A stretch of DNA of 64,000 bases. It comes from Ehretia macrophylla (Eukaryota > Streptophyta > Magnoliopsida > Boraginales > Ehretiaceae). The stretch spans positions 64,119,850 through 64,183,849 of the forward strand of contig CM075770.1 of NCBI GenBank assembly GCA_037974665.1. The letters are read 5' to 3'. Each line of letters begins with the position of its first letter. The first letter of the stretch is position 1. The notes under the pieces were generated by a model. That model saw only the letters and a list, made by a program, of their open reading frames with translations, did not search any database and was not told where the DNA came from. Shown here piece by piece: positions 10,510-22,608 of the stretch. Made by a program: the position numbers and the translations under genes.

Positions 10510-13500
10510 TGTCATGCCCCAACCCGACCTATAGAGGCTAGACTAGGATGTGAGCTAAACTTTCAAGTCATTTCGCGTACTTAACTACTTCACTATGATT
10601 AATGCTTAAGATTAGCCTAGAACTCCAAAAGTTTTTTCCGGAAAATCGACGGCATGACGGTTGTAATTAAGACCTTTTAGTTTGATCTAATTTCTAAACG
10701 CATCAATTATCCCAATTATTAATCCAATTTCATTAAGGACTCCTATTTTGTCATCAACTGATATGCCTACTAGTCTATCTTGAAAGTCTCGTTTGGTTAA
10801 TAAGCCTAACATGATAACTATGTCTCGTTTATTTGTCAATTTCCTATAATGCAAGTACCTATTATCTTTTATTTTGCAAATGAGCACCTAAGTGAAATTA
10901 GATAGAATTAACTTAGTTGATTGTTCATCTAGTGGTTTGAATGCCTACGATAACTACTAATTAAGAAAACGAAAGCAAACAACCAAATAAAAAGTTCATC
11001 TGGTTATAGATAGTACAATCCTAGAATTAGACCCAAATTACAAACGGGGTCATTTACATCAATAAAATGAATAGTTTGCAATCAAACACAACATCCATAT
11101 AGCAACCACTTTCAGGCAAAGCGTAAAAGCACGTAGTCACTCCCAGGAATCATCAACAAGCACATTTACTTCGGGTACTTGTTCCAAATCTGCTGCACCT
11201 GTGACAAAAAAGAGGGTGAGTCCTTATGAACTCAGCGAGAGGGAACGAGAAATAGGTTTTGAAACTCATTTTCCGGTTCAACTTATGAAAATCCTTTTGC
11301 AAGCATGAATATAACACAATTAAGTACAGAACAATAATACAAAAGTAAAGGAACACAATTACCCATCTTTCCTCCCCAAGGTCCTCTAGAGACCAAGCGA
11401 GAGTACTTATACACATAGTAAAAGGATACGGTGAGCTTTTGCTCTCAGTTGTTGCGGCCGACTTCAAATCATCCCCTTAACACGCCAAGTGGGTGTACTC
11501 CAGATGTACCCCGAAATCCTACGACCCAACTCTCCAAAGAAGTCTAGCCCCCAAGCGAGATAGGGAATGGGACCATGGTAGTCATGGTTGCACCGGCAAG
11601 CCCGATGCCGCCCGGTGTGTGTGAATGCTACCATGCCAGAATGAAAGGTTGCAACCTTGTATGCAATGCACATTTATGACATTTAATAGATCACATTAGG
11701 AGGACAACAAAGTAGGTTGCCTCCGGACAGTGATAAGATTGCACATTGACAAGTAAACAAGCGAGGCACGAATAGACAAGTAATTTCACTTGAAAAGCAT
11801 ATGGAGTTATATGAACATTAAACGGGCAGCCATGTAACGCACACAAATCAGGTCATATAACTCATTTCAACATCCACGTAATCAAATAATAAGGTTATTC
11901 ATCATGCAACAACAATATATGTGGTTCGGATGCAAGAAAGGCCTATTTGTCAACATGCAACGAATCAAAATCACATTTAGGGCTATAAGGCAACTACGGG
12001 CAGCCTACTAAACATATAATCACACTCAATATTCAAAGGATCAACACTTATCAAGTTCGCCTAGTCACTAGGGTTTCCATTTCATGCTTACCAGTGCAAT
12101 TAAGCCCCAAGTCAACTCAAAATCAATCTCAAGCCAAACATCAATTAATTCAACATCCCCAAGTACTCAAAACAGTCCACACAACATCTCAATGCCACAA
12201 TCCCAAGCAATTAATACCACAAGAGAAGTTACAACAAATTTTCTAAGCATATAACTAAACGAAACCTTCACTGCAATAGGCTGTATTCTCACAATCATTA
12301 AGATGAGAAAACAATCTCCAATTCCAGTGAATAAGATTTCAAATTAAATCTTAAGAAGTGAACTAAAATCAGAAACAAACCTTGCATCATTTGAAGTTCG
12401 AGATCAATAGTTATAGCCAAAACAGTGGGATTGCACAAAGCTGTCTAGATTTGCACACATTTCGATAATTGTTGTTTTTGAGGTCTTTAGGGTCAGATTT
12501 AGCCTTAGTCCATTTATGACAAAACTGTCCAGAACTGAAAAATCTAGTAGTACACCAAATTTCATGCATTTTGGACATCATTTACTAAGTCAAAACTGGT
12601 TCGTTCCACAAGGTCAGTGCATTTGCCAAAACCTGCTTCATTTTTCCGGACTTCCAGATTTGGACACATTTTAATGATTTGCCATTTTGATGACCTTAGA
12701 GTCAAAATTCGTTTTGTCCTATTTCTGAGAAAAATGTTCAAAACTGGCAAAACTAGTCACCTACAATTTTTCATGCATTTTCAACATCATTTTCCTAGCC
12801 AAACTCACCTCGCAACAACAAGTCAGAGAGCTATCAACAACCCCGATTTCATCTATCATCAACTTCAAGCCAAAATCTTGCCATGCATGGTTGTAAAAGC
12901 TTATGAACACACATATAACTCAAGTACAGAAGCAAAGACATACATTTAAGAGCTTGCATGTGGATTTTTAAAGGATTTTCAAAAGGTTTTTGCCCTCACC
13001 TTAGCAAATCAACAAGAAGATGCACAAAACTTGATGAAGCACAAATTTCTTCTTCTTCCTTGCTTAGCCAAGACACCACCCGATTTCTCTCTATTTTTCC
13101 TAGCTTAGTGGCCAAGTTCTTAGTACATGCATGTGGTTAGAACAAGAAGAAAAGAAATGGAAACTATCAATATACCAAAGGGCCGAATGAGTGTTCTATG
13201 AGCTTGCATGCATGTCTCTTTGCTTCTAGCTTGCTTGGGCTGCCATGGCCGAGCTTGGGAGGGTCTTAGAGTGCCCTTGAAAGTTGTTAGGAGTCTTGGG
13301 AGCTCAAAGGTCAGCCTTGGTCGAAAATGGATAGAGAATGAGAGAGAATGAGAGAGTTTGTGAGGAAAGAGAGAGTTTGAGAGAGGAATGATACTTGTGT
13401 GTGTGTGTGTTGGCCTTGAGCCTTTCAAATCTGATTTTTGTGTGTCAACTAGCATATAATTTGAGTTGTAATGAGGCATGGGGTGTGTTGGTCGAGAAAG

Positions 13501-14308
13501 GGGACTTGGGGTAGGGTGAAATGGAAATATTTTATGCATTGTGTCTAGTGTTTGTCATAGATTGTCTAGGGTAGAATATTTTTTGTTCAAAACTTGCGCA
13601 GGACTTTGAGATGGCCAAGAAATGCAATGAAAAATCTGAAATTTCAGATTCAAGTTAATACATTTTAGATTATAATAATTGTGGAATTTGAGGTGCATTG
13701 GTTTTGGGTGAAAATAAATAATAAAGAATGTTTAGATGTTTGTATAGATAGAATTATTTATTGTTAGTGGGTTTTGTAGAGATTTGAATTAGGATTATAA
13801 TAATAGTTAGTGGATTGTGTAGGATTATTTTATTGTCTTGTGCTTTGTGTAGGATTCTTTATTGATTAGCGTTCGGGCACGCTTTCCTAAGTCTTGGTGA
13901 CGCACTATGAGACAAGCACAAAAATCAATACGGGGCACGAATCACGAGGTAGAACGAACTACGAGGTAAGACACAAACTTCAAGGCTAATGCTCGCAATC
14001 CTAGGTAAATGCACGTAAACCAATGCAAGGCACGTAATTCAATGCAATGCACGCAAATCGAGGTATGACTCTTAAACCTAGGTTAGGACACGCAATTCAA
14101 GGTCAGTGCACGCAAATCGAGGTATTGCACTTAAATCGAAGTCAGGTCACGTAAGTCGAGGATTAGGGCACATAATTCTAGGTCAAGGCACATATGACAA
14201 GGCATGAATGAAAATCGAGATAGGGCACGTAATCCAATGTCAGTCATATCATTCTTGGTCTATGTCACACAAATCAAGGTAACACACGTTATTCGGGGTC
14301 GGGCCGCA
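10510..14308. mobile_element. Insertion A: 3.8-kb LTR-like element, probable solo LTR
   Basis: Begins TGTCATGCCCCAACCCG and ends GGGGTCGGGCCGCA, that is TG...CA, flanked by a short target duplication, so it is a clean insertion into a 5S spacer. Insertion D is a diverged copy with the same ends. No gag, protease, reverse transcriptase or integrase is visible and there is no second terminal repeat. A large solo LTR of a plant Ty3/Gypsy element is the best reading; a non-coding LARD-like element is the alternative. Inside are a TG microsatellite near 13400 and a run of degenerate CACG-headed short repeats near the right end. Family and strand are not resolved. Confidence 0.72.
13880..14306. repeat. 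Degenerate ~20-bp CACG-headed repeats in insertion A
   Basis: About twenty short, imperfect units beginning GCACG or similar and containing AATCNAGGT-like cores follow one another, separated by 18-26 bp. The same region in insertion D (about 45800-46245) has the same kind of repeats with different unit order. They lie in the last tenth of the element next to its right end. Confidence 0.7.
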
Positions 14309-14315
14309 CGTCGTG
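14309..14315 (+). repeat. Right target-site duplication of insertion A
   Basis: CGTCGTG, matching 10503-10509. The interrupted 5S spacer resumes here with GAGCTGATAAAAGGACGAC. Confidence 0.8.
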
Positions 14316-14504
14316 AGCTGATAAAAGGACGACAACCTTACTCGCGGGACATCAGAGGGCCCTATAACGCGTCGATTGCTAGGATGCTGCGTTGTTGCAG
14401 AAGATGGGTTATCGTTAAGCCCAATGGGCCTTTTGAATTGGCCATCTCTCTAGGCTGGGACTGTGAACCGTTAACACAAAAAAGAATTGTATCCTCAACA
14501 TGAC

Positions 14505-14623
14505 GGGTGCGATCATAACAGTATTAATGCACTGGATCCCATCAGAACTCCGAAGTTATGTATGCTTGGGCGAGAGTAGTACTAGGATAGGTGACCCCCT
14601 AGGAAGTCCTCGTGTTGTACCCC
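14505..14623 (+). rRNA. 5S-17, 5S rRNA gene
   Basis: Full length; box A is altered (GTTATGTATGCTTGG) and box C has GGATAGGTGACC. C at -1. With insertion A removed it lies 668 bp from 5S-16; about nine bases of spacer near GTCGATTGC are missing. Spacer haplotype B. Confidence 0.9.
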
Positions 14624-15180
14624 CCTATTCAATTTTTTTTGCCCCGGTTTGGCTTGTCAAGATGCTTTATCCACCACATTTCTATTATTGAATCCCACGG
14701 AATCTTGGGCAAGACAACTTCGCTTCACGTGGAGGTTGGGCCCACAAACCGGGGCTGTAAGGCTTGTGACTAGGTCTCCATCGCACCGGTGCCCATAACT
14801 TTTGATCCGTAAGGAGTTACGCGGTGCACAACATACCGTTGCAAAGCTCTACGATAGCTCTACGAAGGGGCCAGCCAACTTGCTCGCTGTGCCCTTTTTG
14901 ATGCCCAAAATCGAATTTTTTCATCAGTTTCAGGCACTTTTCTTCTTTTGCAATGTTTTTCCATCCCGGATCGTATGTAGTGAGCTGTCAACAGCACGAC
15001 ACCCTTACTCGCGGGACATTAGAGGGCCCTACCACGTGTCGATATCACGTCTGGCGAGGATGCTGCGTTGTTGAAACGGATGGTTTGTCGTTAAGCCTAT
15101 TGGGCCTTTTGAATGGGCCATCTCTCTAGGATGGGACTGTGAACCGTTAACAAATAAAGGAATTGTGCCCTCAACATGAC

Positions 15181-15299
15181 GGGTGCGATGATACTAGTAC
15201 TAATGCACCAGATCCCATCAGAACTCCAAAGTTAAGCGTGTTTGGGCAAGAGTAGTACTAGGATAGGTGACCCCTTGGGAAGTCCTCGTGTTGCACCCC
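15181..15299 (+). rRNA. 5S-18, 5S rRNA gene
   Basis: Full length. Changes include GATGATACTAGTAC at the 5' end, GTGTTTGGGCAAG across box A and the intermediate element, and GGATAGGTG in box C. C at -1. Next gene at +677 bp; spacer haplotype A. Confidence 0.9.
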
Positions 15300-15857
15300 A
15301 TTTTCAATTTTTTTTGCCCTGGTTAGGGTTGCCAAGATACTTTATCCACCAAATTTATATTTCCGAATCTGACGGACCATTGGGCAAGACAACTTCGCTT
15401 CACGTAGAGCCTGGGCCCACAAACCGAGGGCGTAGGGCTTGTGACCAGGTCTCCGTCGCTCCGGTGCCCATAACTTTTGATCCGTAAGGAGTTACGCGGC
15501 GCACAACATACCGTTGCAAAGCTCTCTAAAAGCTCTACGACGGGGGTTGCCTGTTTGCTCGCTGTGCCTATTTTTGGAGCCCAAAATCGAACGTTTTCAT
15601 CAGTTTTAGGCCACTTTTCTTCTTTTGCTCTATTTTTTCGTCCCGGATCGTACGTCGTGAGCTGTTAAAAGGACGACAACCTTACTCGTGGCACAATAGG
15701 GGGCCCTACAATGCGTTGATATCACGTCTTGCTAGGATGCTGCATTGTTGAAGTAGATGGGTTATCGTTAAGCCCATTGGGCCTTTTGAATTGGCCATCC
15801 CTCTAGGTTGGGACTGTGAACCGTTAACATATAAAGGAATTGTGCCCTCAACATGAT

Positions 15858-15976
15858 GGGTGCGATCATACCAGCATTAATGCACCGGATCCCATTAGAA
15901 CTCTGAAGTTAAGCGTGCTTGGGCGAGTGTAGTACTAGGATGGGTGACCCTGTAGGAAGTCCTCGTGTTGCACCCC
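15858..15976 (+). rRNA. 5S-19, 5S rRNA gene
   Basis: Full length with consensus box A. Shares GCATTAATG and CATTAGAACTCTG with 5S-11. Box C ends GACCCTGTAGG. T at -1. Next gene at only +662 bp because about 13 bp between two GGGCC repeats of the spacer are gone. Spacer haplotype B. Confidence 0.91.
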
Positions 15977-16519
15977 CCTTTTCAATTTTTTTTGCACCAG
16001 TTTGGGTTGCCAATATACTTTATCCACCACATTTCTAATATCGAATCCCACGGCACCTTGGGCAAGACAACTTTGCTTCAAGTGGAGGCTGGCCCCGCAA
16101 ACTGAGGGCGTAGGGATTGTGACCAGGTCTCCGTCGCTCGGATACCCATAACTTTTGATTTGTAAGGAGTTACGCGGCGCACAGCATACCGTTGCAAAGC
16201 TCTCTGAGAGCTCTACGACAAGCGCAGCCAGCTTGCTCGCTGTGCCCTTTTTGGAGCCCAAATCGAACGTTTTCATCAGTTTCAAGCCACTTTTCTTCTT
16301 ATGCTCTGTTTTTTGGTCCCGGATCGTATGTCGTCAGCTGTTAAAAGGATGACAACCTTAATCGCAGGATATTAGAGGCCCTACAACGCGTCGATATCAC
16401 GTCTTTCGAGGTTGCTGCGTTGTTGAAGCGAATGGGTTGTCATTAAGCCCATTGGGCCATCTATCTAGGATGGGACTATGAACCATTAACAAATAAAGGA
16501 ATTGTGCCCTCAACATGAC

Positions 16520-16638
16520 AAGTGCGATCATACCAGCACTAATGCACTGGATCCCATCATAAATCCGAAGTTAAGCCTGCTTGGGCGAGAGTAGTACTAG
16601 GATGGGTGACCCCTTGGGAAATCCTCGTGTTGCAGCCC
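16520..16638 (+). rRNA. 5S-20, 5S rRNA gene
   Basis: Full length. The first bases read AAGTGCG, box A GCCTGC, with CATCATAAATCC just before it and TTGCAGCCC at the 3' end. C at -1. Next gene at +676 bp; spacer haplotype A. Confidence 0.9.
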
Positions 16639-17195
16639 CTTTTCAATTTTTTTTGCCCTGGTTAGGGTTGCCAAGATACTTTATCCACCAAATTTCTATT
16701 ACCGAATCCCACGGAACATTGGGCAGGACAACTTCGCTTCACGTAGAGGCTGGGCCCGCAAACCGAGGGCGTAGGGCTTGTGACCAGGTTTCCGTCCCTC
16801 CAGTACCTATAACTTTTGATCCATAAGGAGTTACACGACGCACAGCATACCGTTGCAAAGCTCTCAGAGAGCTCTACGACGGGGGCAGCCGGCTTGCTCG
16901 CTGTGCCCTTTTTTGGAGCCCAAAATCAAACATTTTCATCAGTTTCAGGCCATTTTTTTTCTTTTGCTCTGTTTTTTTATCCCGGATCGTACGTCGTGAA
17001 CTGTTAAAAGGACGACAACCTTAGTCGTGGGACATTAGGGGGCCCTAAAATGCATCGACATCACGTCTTGCGAGGATGCTGCGTTGTTGAAGCAGATGAG
17101 TTATCGTTAAGCCCATTGGGCCTTTTGAATTGGCCATCTCTCTATGCTGGGACTGTGAACCGTTAACAAATAAAGGAATTGTGCCTCAACATGAC

Positions 17196-17314
17196 GGGTG
17201 CGATCATACCAGCACTAATGCACCGAATCTGATTAGGACTCCGAAGTTAAGCATGCTTGGAAGAGAGTAGTACTAGGATGGGTGACCCCTTGGGAAGTCC
17301 TCGTGTTGTACTCC
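17196..17314 (+). rRNA. 5S-21, 5S rRNA gene
   Basis: Full length. ACCGAATCTGATTAGGAC in the 5' half, box A GCATGC, intermediate element GGAAGAGAG, and TTGTACTCC at the 3' end (shared with 5S-26). C at -1. Next gene at +677 bp; spacer A-like with GCACCGGTTAGGG. Confidence 0.9.
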
Positions 17315-17872
17315 CTTTTTAAATATTTTTTGCACCGGTTAGGGTTGCCAAGATACTTTATCCACCAAATTTCTATTACCGAATCCCACAGAACATTGGG
17401 CAAGACTTCTTCGCTTCACGTAGAGGCTAGGCCCGCAAACCGAGGGCGTAGGGCTTGTGACCAGGTCTTCATCACTCCGGTGCCCATAACTTTTGATCCG
17501 TAAGGAGTTACGTGGCGCACAACATACCGTTGCAAAGATCTCTGATAGCTCTACGACGGGTTCAGCCAGCTTGTTCGTTTTGCTTTTTTTGGAGCCCAAA
17601 ATCGAACGTTTTCATCAGTTTTAGGCCACTTTTCTTCTTTTGCTCTGTTTTTTCATCCCGGATCATACGTTGTGGGTTGTTAAAAGGACGACAACCGTAC
17701 TCGTGGGACATTAGGGGGCCCTACAATGCGTCGATATCACATTTAGCTAGGATGCTGCATTGTTGAAGCGGATGGATTATCGTTAAGCCCATTGGGCCTT
17801 TTGATTTGGCCATCTGTCTAGGCTGGGACTGTGAACCGTTAACAAATAAAGGAATTGTGCCCTCAACATGAC

Positions 17873-17991
17873 GGGTGCGATCATGCCAGCACTAATGCCC
17901 CAGATCCCATCAGAACTCTGAAGTTAAGCGTGCTTGGGCGAGAGTAGTACTAGGATGGCTGACCCCTTGGGAAGTCCTCGTGTTGCACCCC
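17873..17991 (+). rRNA. 5S-22, 5S rRNA gene
   Basis: Full length. Changes are CATGCCAGC, GCCCCAGATC, CTCTGAAG and GGCTGACC in box C. Box A is consensus and C is at -1. Next gene at +677 bp; its spacer, with GCACCGGTTAGG, is a close sister of the preceding one. Confidence 0.91.
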
Positions 17992-18549
17992 CATTTTCAA
18001 TATTTTTTGCACCGGTTAGGATTGCCAAGATACTTTATCCACCAAATTTCTATTACTGAATCCCACGAAACATTGGGCAAGACAACTTCGCTTCAGGTAG
18101 AGGCTGGGCCCGCAAATCGAGGGTGTAGGGCTTGTGACCAGGTCTCCATCACTCCGGTGCCCATAACTTTTGATCCGTAAGGAGTTACGTGGCGCACAAC
18201 ATACCGTTGCAAAGCTCTCTGAGAGCTCTACGACGGGCTCAGCCAGCTTGTTCGCTTGCTTGTTTTATGAGCACAAAATCGAACGTTTTCATCAATTTTA
18301 TGCCACTTTTCTACTTTTGCTCTATTTTTTCGTCCCGTATCGTATGTTGTGAGCTGTTAAAAGGACAACAACCAAACTCGCGGGACATTGGGGGCCTCTA
18401 CAATGCCTTGATATCACGTCTTGCTAGGATGCTGCATTGTTGAAGCAGATGGGTAATCGTTAAGGCCATTGGGCCTTTTGAATTGGCCATCTCTTTATGC
18501 TGGGACTGTGAACCGTTAACACAGAAAGGAATTGTGCCCTCAACATAAC

Positions 18550-18668
18550 GGGTGCGATCATACCAGCATTGATGCATCATATCCAATTAGAACTCTGAAG
18601 TTAAGCGTGCTTGGGCGAGAGTAGTACTAGGATGGGTGACCCCTTGGGAAGTCCACGTGTTGCACCCC
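18550..18668 (+). rRNA. 5S-23, 5S rRNA gene
   Basis: Full length. GCATTGATGCATC and CAATTAGAACTCTG differ from consensus, as does TCCACGTG; boxes A and C are good. C at -1. Next gene at +677 bp. Gene and haplotype B spacer are near-twins of 5S-24. Confidence 0.91.
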
Positions 18669-19226
18669 CATTTTCAATTTTTTTTGCTCCAGCTTGGGTT
18701 GCCAAGATACTTTATCCACCACATTTCTATTATCGAATCCCACGGCCACTTGGGCATGACAAATTCGCTTCACGTGGAGGCTGGGCCAGCAAACCGAGGG
18801 CCTAGGGCTTGTGACCAAGTCTCTGTCGCTCCGATACCCATAACTTTTGATCCGTAGGGACTTACGCGGCGCACAACATACCGTTGCAAAGCTCTTTGAG
18901 AGCTCTACGACGGGCTCAACTAGCTTGCTCGCTTGCTTGTTTTTTGAGCCAAAAATCAAACATTTTCATCAGGTTTAGGCCACTTTTCTTCTTTTACTCT
19001 GTTTTTTCATCCCGGATTGTACGTCGTGAGCCGTTAAAAGGACGACAATCTGACTCGCGGGACACTAGGGGCCTCTACAATGCGCAGATATCACGTCTTG
19101 CAACGATGCTGCGTTGTTGGAGCAGACGGGGTATCGTTAAACCCATTGGGCCTTTTGAATTGGCCATCTCTCTATGCTGGGACTGTGAACCGTTAACACA
19201 GAAAGGAATTGTGCCCTCAGCATAAC

Positions 19227-19345
19227 GGGTGCGATCATACCAGCATTGATGCATCGGATCCCATTAGAACTCTGAAGTTAAGCGTGCTCGGGCGAGAGTA
19301 GTACTAGGATGGGTGAACCCCTGGGAAGTCCTCGTGTTGCACCCC
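19227..19345 (+). rRNA. 5S-24, 5S rRNA gene
   Basis: Full length. Shares GCATTGATGCATC with 5S-23. Box A has GTGCTCGGG and box C GTGAACCCC. Next gene at +662 bp, the spacer lacking the second TGGGCC box like that of 5S-19. Spacer haplotype B. Confidence 0.91.
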
Positions 19346-19888
19346 CCTTTTTGATTTTTTTTGCTCCAGCTTGGGTTGCCAAGATACTTTATCCACCACA
19401 TTTCTATTATCGAATCCCACGGCCACTTGGGCATGACAAATTCGCTTCACGTGGAGGCTGGGCCAGCAAACCGAGGGCCTAGGGCTTGTGACCAGGTCTC
19501 TGTCGCTCTGATACCCATAACTTTTGATCCGTAGGGACTTACGCGGCGCACAACATACCGTTGCAAAGCTCTCTGAGAGCTCTATGACGAGCGCAACCAG
19601 TTTGCTCGCTGTGCCCTTTTTGGAGCCCAAAATCGAACGTTTTCATCAGTTTTAGGCCACTTTTCTTCTTTTGCTCTGTTTTTTTTCCCGGATCGTATGT
19701 CGTCAGCTGTTAAAAGGACGACAACGTTAATCGCGGGACATTAGAGGCCCTACAACGCGTCGATATCACGTCTTGCGAGGATGCTGCGTTGTTGAAGCGG
19801 ATGGGTTATCGTTAAGCCCATTGGGCCGTCTTTCTAGGCTGGGACTGTGAACCATTAACAAATAAAGGAATTGTGCCCTCAATATGAT

Positions 19889-20007
19889 GGGTGCGATCAT
19901 ACCAGCACTAATGCACCGGATCCCATCAGAACTCCAAAGTTAAGCTTGCTTGGGCGAGAGTAGTACTAGGATGGGTGACCCCCTGGGAAGTTCTCGTGTT
20001 GTACCCC
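19889..20007 (+). rRNA. 5S-25, 5S rRNA gene, near consensus
   Basis: Full length with about four changes: CTCCAAAG, GCTTGC in box A, GTTCTCG and TTGTACCCC. Box C is consensus. T at -1. Next gene at +676 bp; spacer haplotype A. Confidence 0.92.
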
Positions 20008-20564
20008 TTTTCAATTTTTTTTGCTCTGGTTAGGGTTGCCAAGATACTTTATCCATCAAATTTCTATTACCGAATCTCACGGAACATTGGGCAAGACAAC
20101 TTCGCCTCACGTAGAGGCTAGGCCCGCAAACCGAGGGCGTAGGGCTTGTGACCAGGTCTCCGTCCCTCCGATGCCCATAACTTTTGATCCGTAAGGAGTT
20201 ACACGGCGCACAGCATACCGTTGCAAAGATCTCAGAGAGCTCTATGACGAGGGCAGCCAGCTTTCTCGCTGCGCCTATTTTTTGAGCCCAAAATCGAACG
20301 TTTTCATCAGTTTCAGGCCATTTTTTTTCTTTTGCTCTATTTTTTAATCCCAGATAGTACGTCGTGAGCTGTTAAAAGAATGACAACATTAGTCATGGGA
20401 CATTAGGGGGCCCTACAACGCGTCGACATCACGTCTTGCGAGGATGCTGCGTTGTTGAAGCATATGGGTTATCGTTAAGCCTATTGGGCCTTTTGAATTG
20501 GCCATCTCTTTAGGATGGGACTGTGAACCGTTAACACATAAAGGAATTGTGCCCTCAACATGAC

Positions 20565-20683
20565 AGGTGCGATCATACCAGCACTAATGCACTAGATCTC
20601 ATTAGGACTACGAAGTTAAGCATGCTTGGGCGAGAGTAGTACTAGGATGGGTGACCCCTTGGGAAGTCCTCGTGTTGTACTCC
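20565..20683 (+). rRNA. 5S-26, 5S rRNA gene
   Basis: Full length. Starts AGGTGCG; ACTAGATCTCATTAGGAC in the 5' half; box A GCATGC; 3' end TTGTACTCC as in 5S-21. C at -1. Next gene at +676 bp; spacer haplotype A apart from GCCCCAGTTTGGG. Confidence 0.9.
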
Positions 20684-21240
20684 CTTTTTCAATTTTTTTG
20701 CCCCAGTTTGGGTTGCCAAGATACTTTATCCACCAAATTTCTATTACCGAATCTCACTGAATATTGGGCAAGACAACTTCGCCTCATGTAGAGGCTGGGC
20801 CCGCAAACCGAGGGCGTAGGGCTTGTGACTAGGTCTCCGTCGCTCCGGTGTCCATAACTTTTGATCCGTAAGGAGTTACGCGGCGCACAGCATATCGTTG
20901 CAATGCTCTCTGAGAGCTCTATGGCGGGGGCAGCCAGCTTGCTCGCTGTTCCCTTTTTGAAACCCAAATTCGAACGTTTTCATCGGTTTTAGGCCACTTT
21001 TCTTCTTTTGCTCTATTTTTTCATCCCGGATCGTACGTTGTGAGCTGTTAAAAGGACGAAAACCTTACTAGTTGGACATTAGGGGGCCCTACAACGCTTC
21101 GATATCACGTTTTGCTAGAATGCTATATTGTTGAAGCGAATGGGTAATCGTTATGCCTATTGGGCCTTTTGAATGGGTAATCTCTCTAGGATGGGACTGT
21201 GAACCGTTAACAAATAAAGGAATTGTGCCCTCAACATGAC

Positions 21241-21359
21241 GGATGCGATCATACCAGCACTAATGCACCGGATCGCATCAGAACTCCGAAGTTAAGCGTG
21301 CTTAGCCGAGAGTAGTACTAGGATGGGTGACCCCTAGGGAAGTCCTCGTGTTGCACCCC
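21241..21359 (+). rRNA. 5S-27, 5S rRNA gene, near consensus
   Basis: Full length. Starts GGATGCG as in many other plants; other changes are GGATCGCATC, CTTAGCCGAG and CCCTAGGGAAG. C at -1. Next gene at +678 bp; spacer haplotype A. Confidence 0.92.
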
Positions 21360-21918
21360 CTTTTCAATTTTTTTTGGCCCCTGTTAGGGTTGCCAAGATA
21401 CTTTATCGACCAAATTTCTATTACCGAATCCCACGGAACATTGGGCAAGACAACTTCGCTTCACGTAGAGGTTGGGCCCGCAAACCGAGGGCGTAGGGCT
21501 TGTGACTAATTCTCCGTCGCTCTGGTGCCCATAACTTTTGATCCGTAAGGATTTACGCGGCACACAGCATACCGTTGCAAAGCTCTCTGAGAGCTCTACA
21601 ACGGGGGCAGCAAGCTTTCTTGCTGTGCCCATTTTTGGAGCCCAAAATCGAACGTTTTCATCAATTTTGGGCTACTTTTCTTCTTTTGCACTGTTTTTCC
21701 GCCCCGGATTGTACGTCGTGACTTGTTAAAAGGACGAGAACCATACTTGTTGGACATTAGAGGGCCCTACAATGCGTCGATATCATGTCTTACGAGGATG
21801 CTGTGTTGTTGAAGCTGATGGGTTGTTGTTAAGCCCATTGGGCCTTTTGAATTGGCCATATCTCTAGGCTGGGACAGTGAATCGTTAACAAATAAAAGAA
21901 TTGTGCCCTCAACATGAC

Positions 21919-22016
21919 GGGGGCGATCATACAAGCACTAATGCATCGGATCCCATCAGAACTCTGAAATTAAGCGGACTTGGGCGAGAGTAGTACTAGG
22001 ATGGGTGACCCCCTGG
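21919..22016 (+). pseudogene. 5S-28, truncated 5S rRNA gene (3' end and spacer start lost)
   Basis: Nucleotides 1-98 remain; after ACCCCCTGG the sequence jumps to CAAGACATCTTCGC of the spacer. The join lies where GGGAAG of the gene and GGGCAAG of the spacer resemble each other, so deletion between short homologies is likely. The 3' end, terminator and about 85 bp of spacer are lost and the unit is 571 bp. A-box changes are also present (AAATTAAGCGGACTTGG). Confidence 0.92.
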
Positions 22017-22489
22017 CAAGACATCTTCGCTTCATGTCAAGGCTGGGCCCGCAAACTGAGGGCGTAGTGCTTGTGGCCAGGTCTCCGTCGCTTCGGTGCC
22101 CATAACTTTTGATCCTTAAGGATTTACGTGGCGCACAGCATACCGTTGTATAACTCTCTGACAACTCTACGAAAGGGGCAGCGAGCTTGCCCACTTTGCC
22201 CATTTTGGTAGCCCAAAATCGAACGTTTTCATCAGTTTCGGTCCACTTTTCTTCTTTTGCTCTGTTTTTCCATCCCAGATCGTACGTCGTGAACTGTTAA
22301 AAGGATGACAAACTTACTCGCGGGACATTAGAGGGCCATACAACGGGTCGATATCACGTCCTGCAAGGATGCAGCATTGTTGAAGTGGATGGGTTGTCGT
22401 TAAGCCCGTTGGGCCTTTTGAATGGGCCATCTCTCTAGGCTTGGACTATGAACCGTTAACAAAAAAAGGAATTGTACCCTCAACATGAC

Positions 22490-22608
22490 GGGTGCGATCA
22501 TACCAGCACTAATGCACCAGATCCCATCAGAACTCCAAAGTTAAGCGTGCTTAGGCGAGAGTAGTACTAGGATGGGTGACCCCCTAGGAAGTCCTCGTGT
22601 TGCACCCC
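22490..22608 (+). rRNA. 5S-29, 5S rRNA gene, near consensus
   Basis: Full length with about four changes (CACCAGATC, CTCCAAAG, CTTAGGCG, CCCCTAGG). C at -1. The upstream region has AACAAAAAAAGG instead of AACAAATAAAGG, shared with 5S-40. Next gene at +677 bp; spacer haplotype A. Confidence 0.92.

Noticed and set aside
12617-12949. 110-codon frame in insertion A as a host gene
   Set aside because: Its composition is that of the surrounding AT-rich LTR-like sequence, there is no recognisable domain, and D does not keep it.
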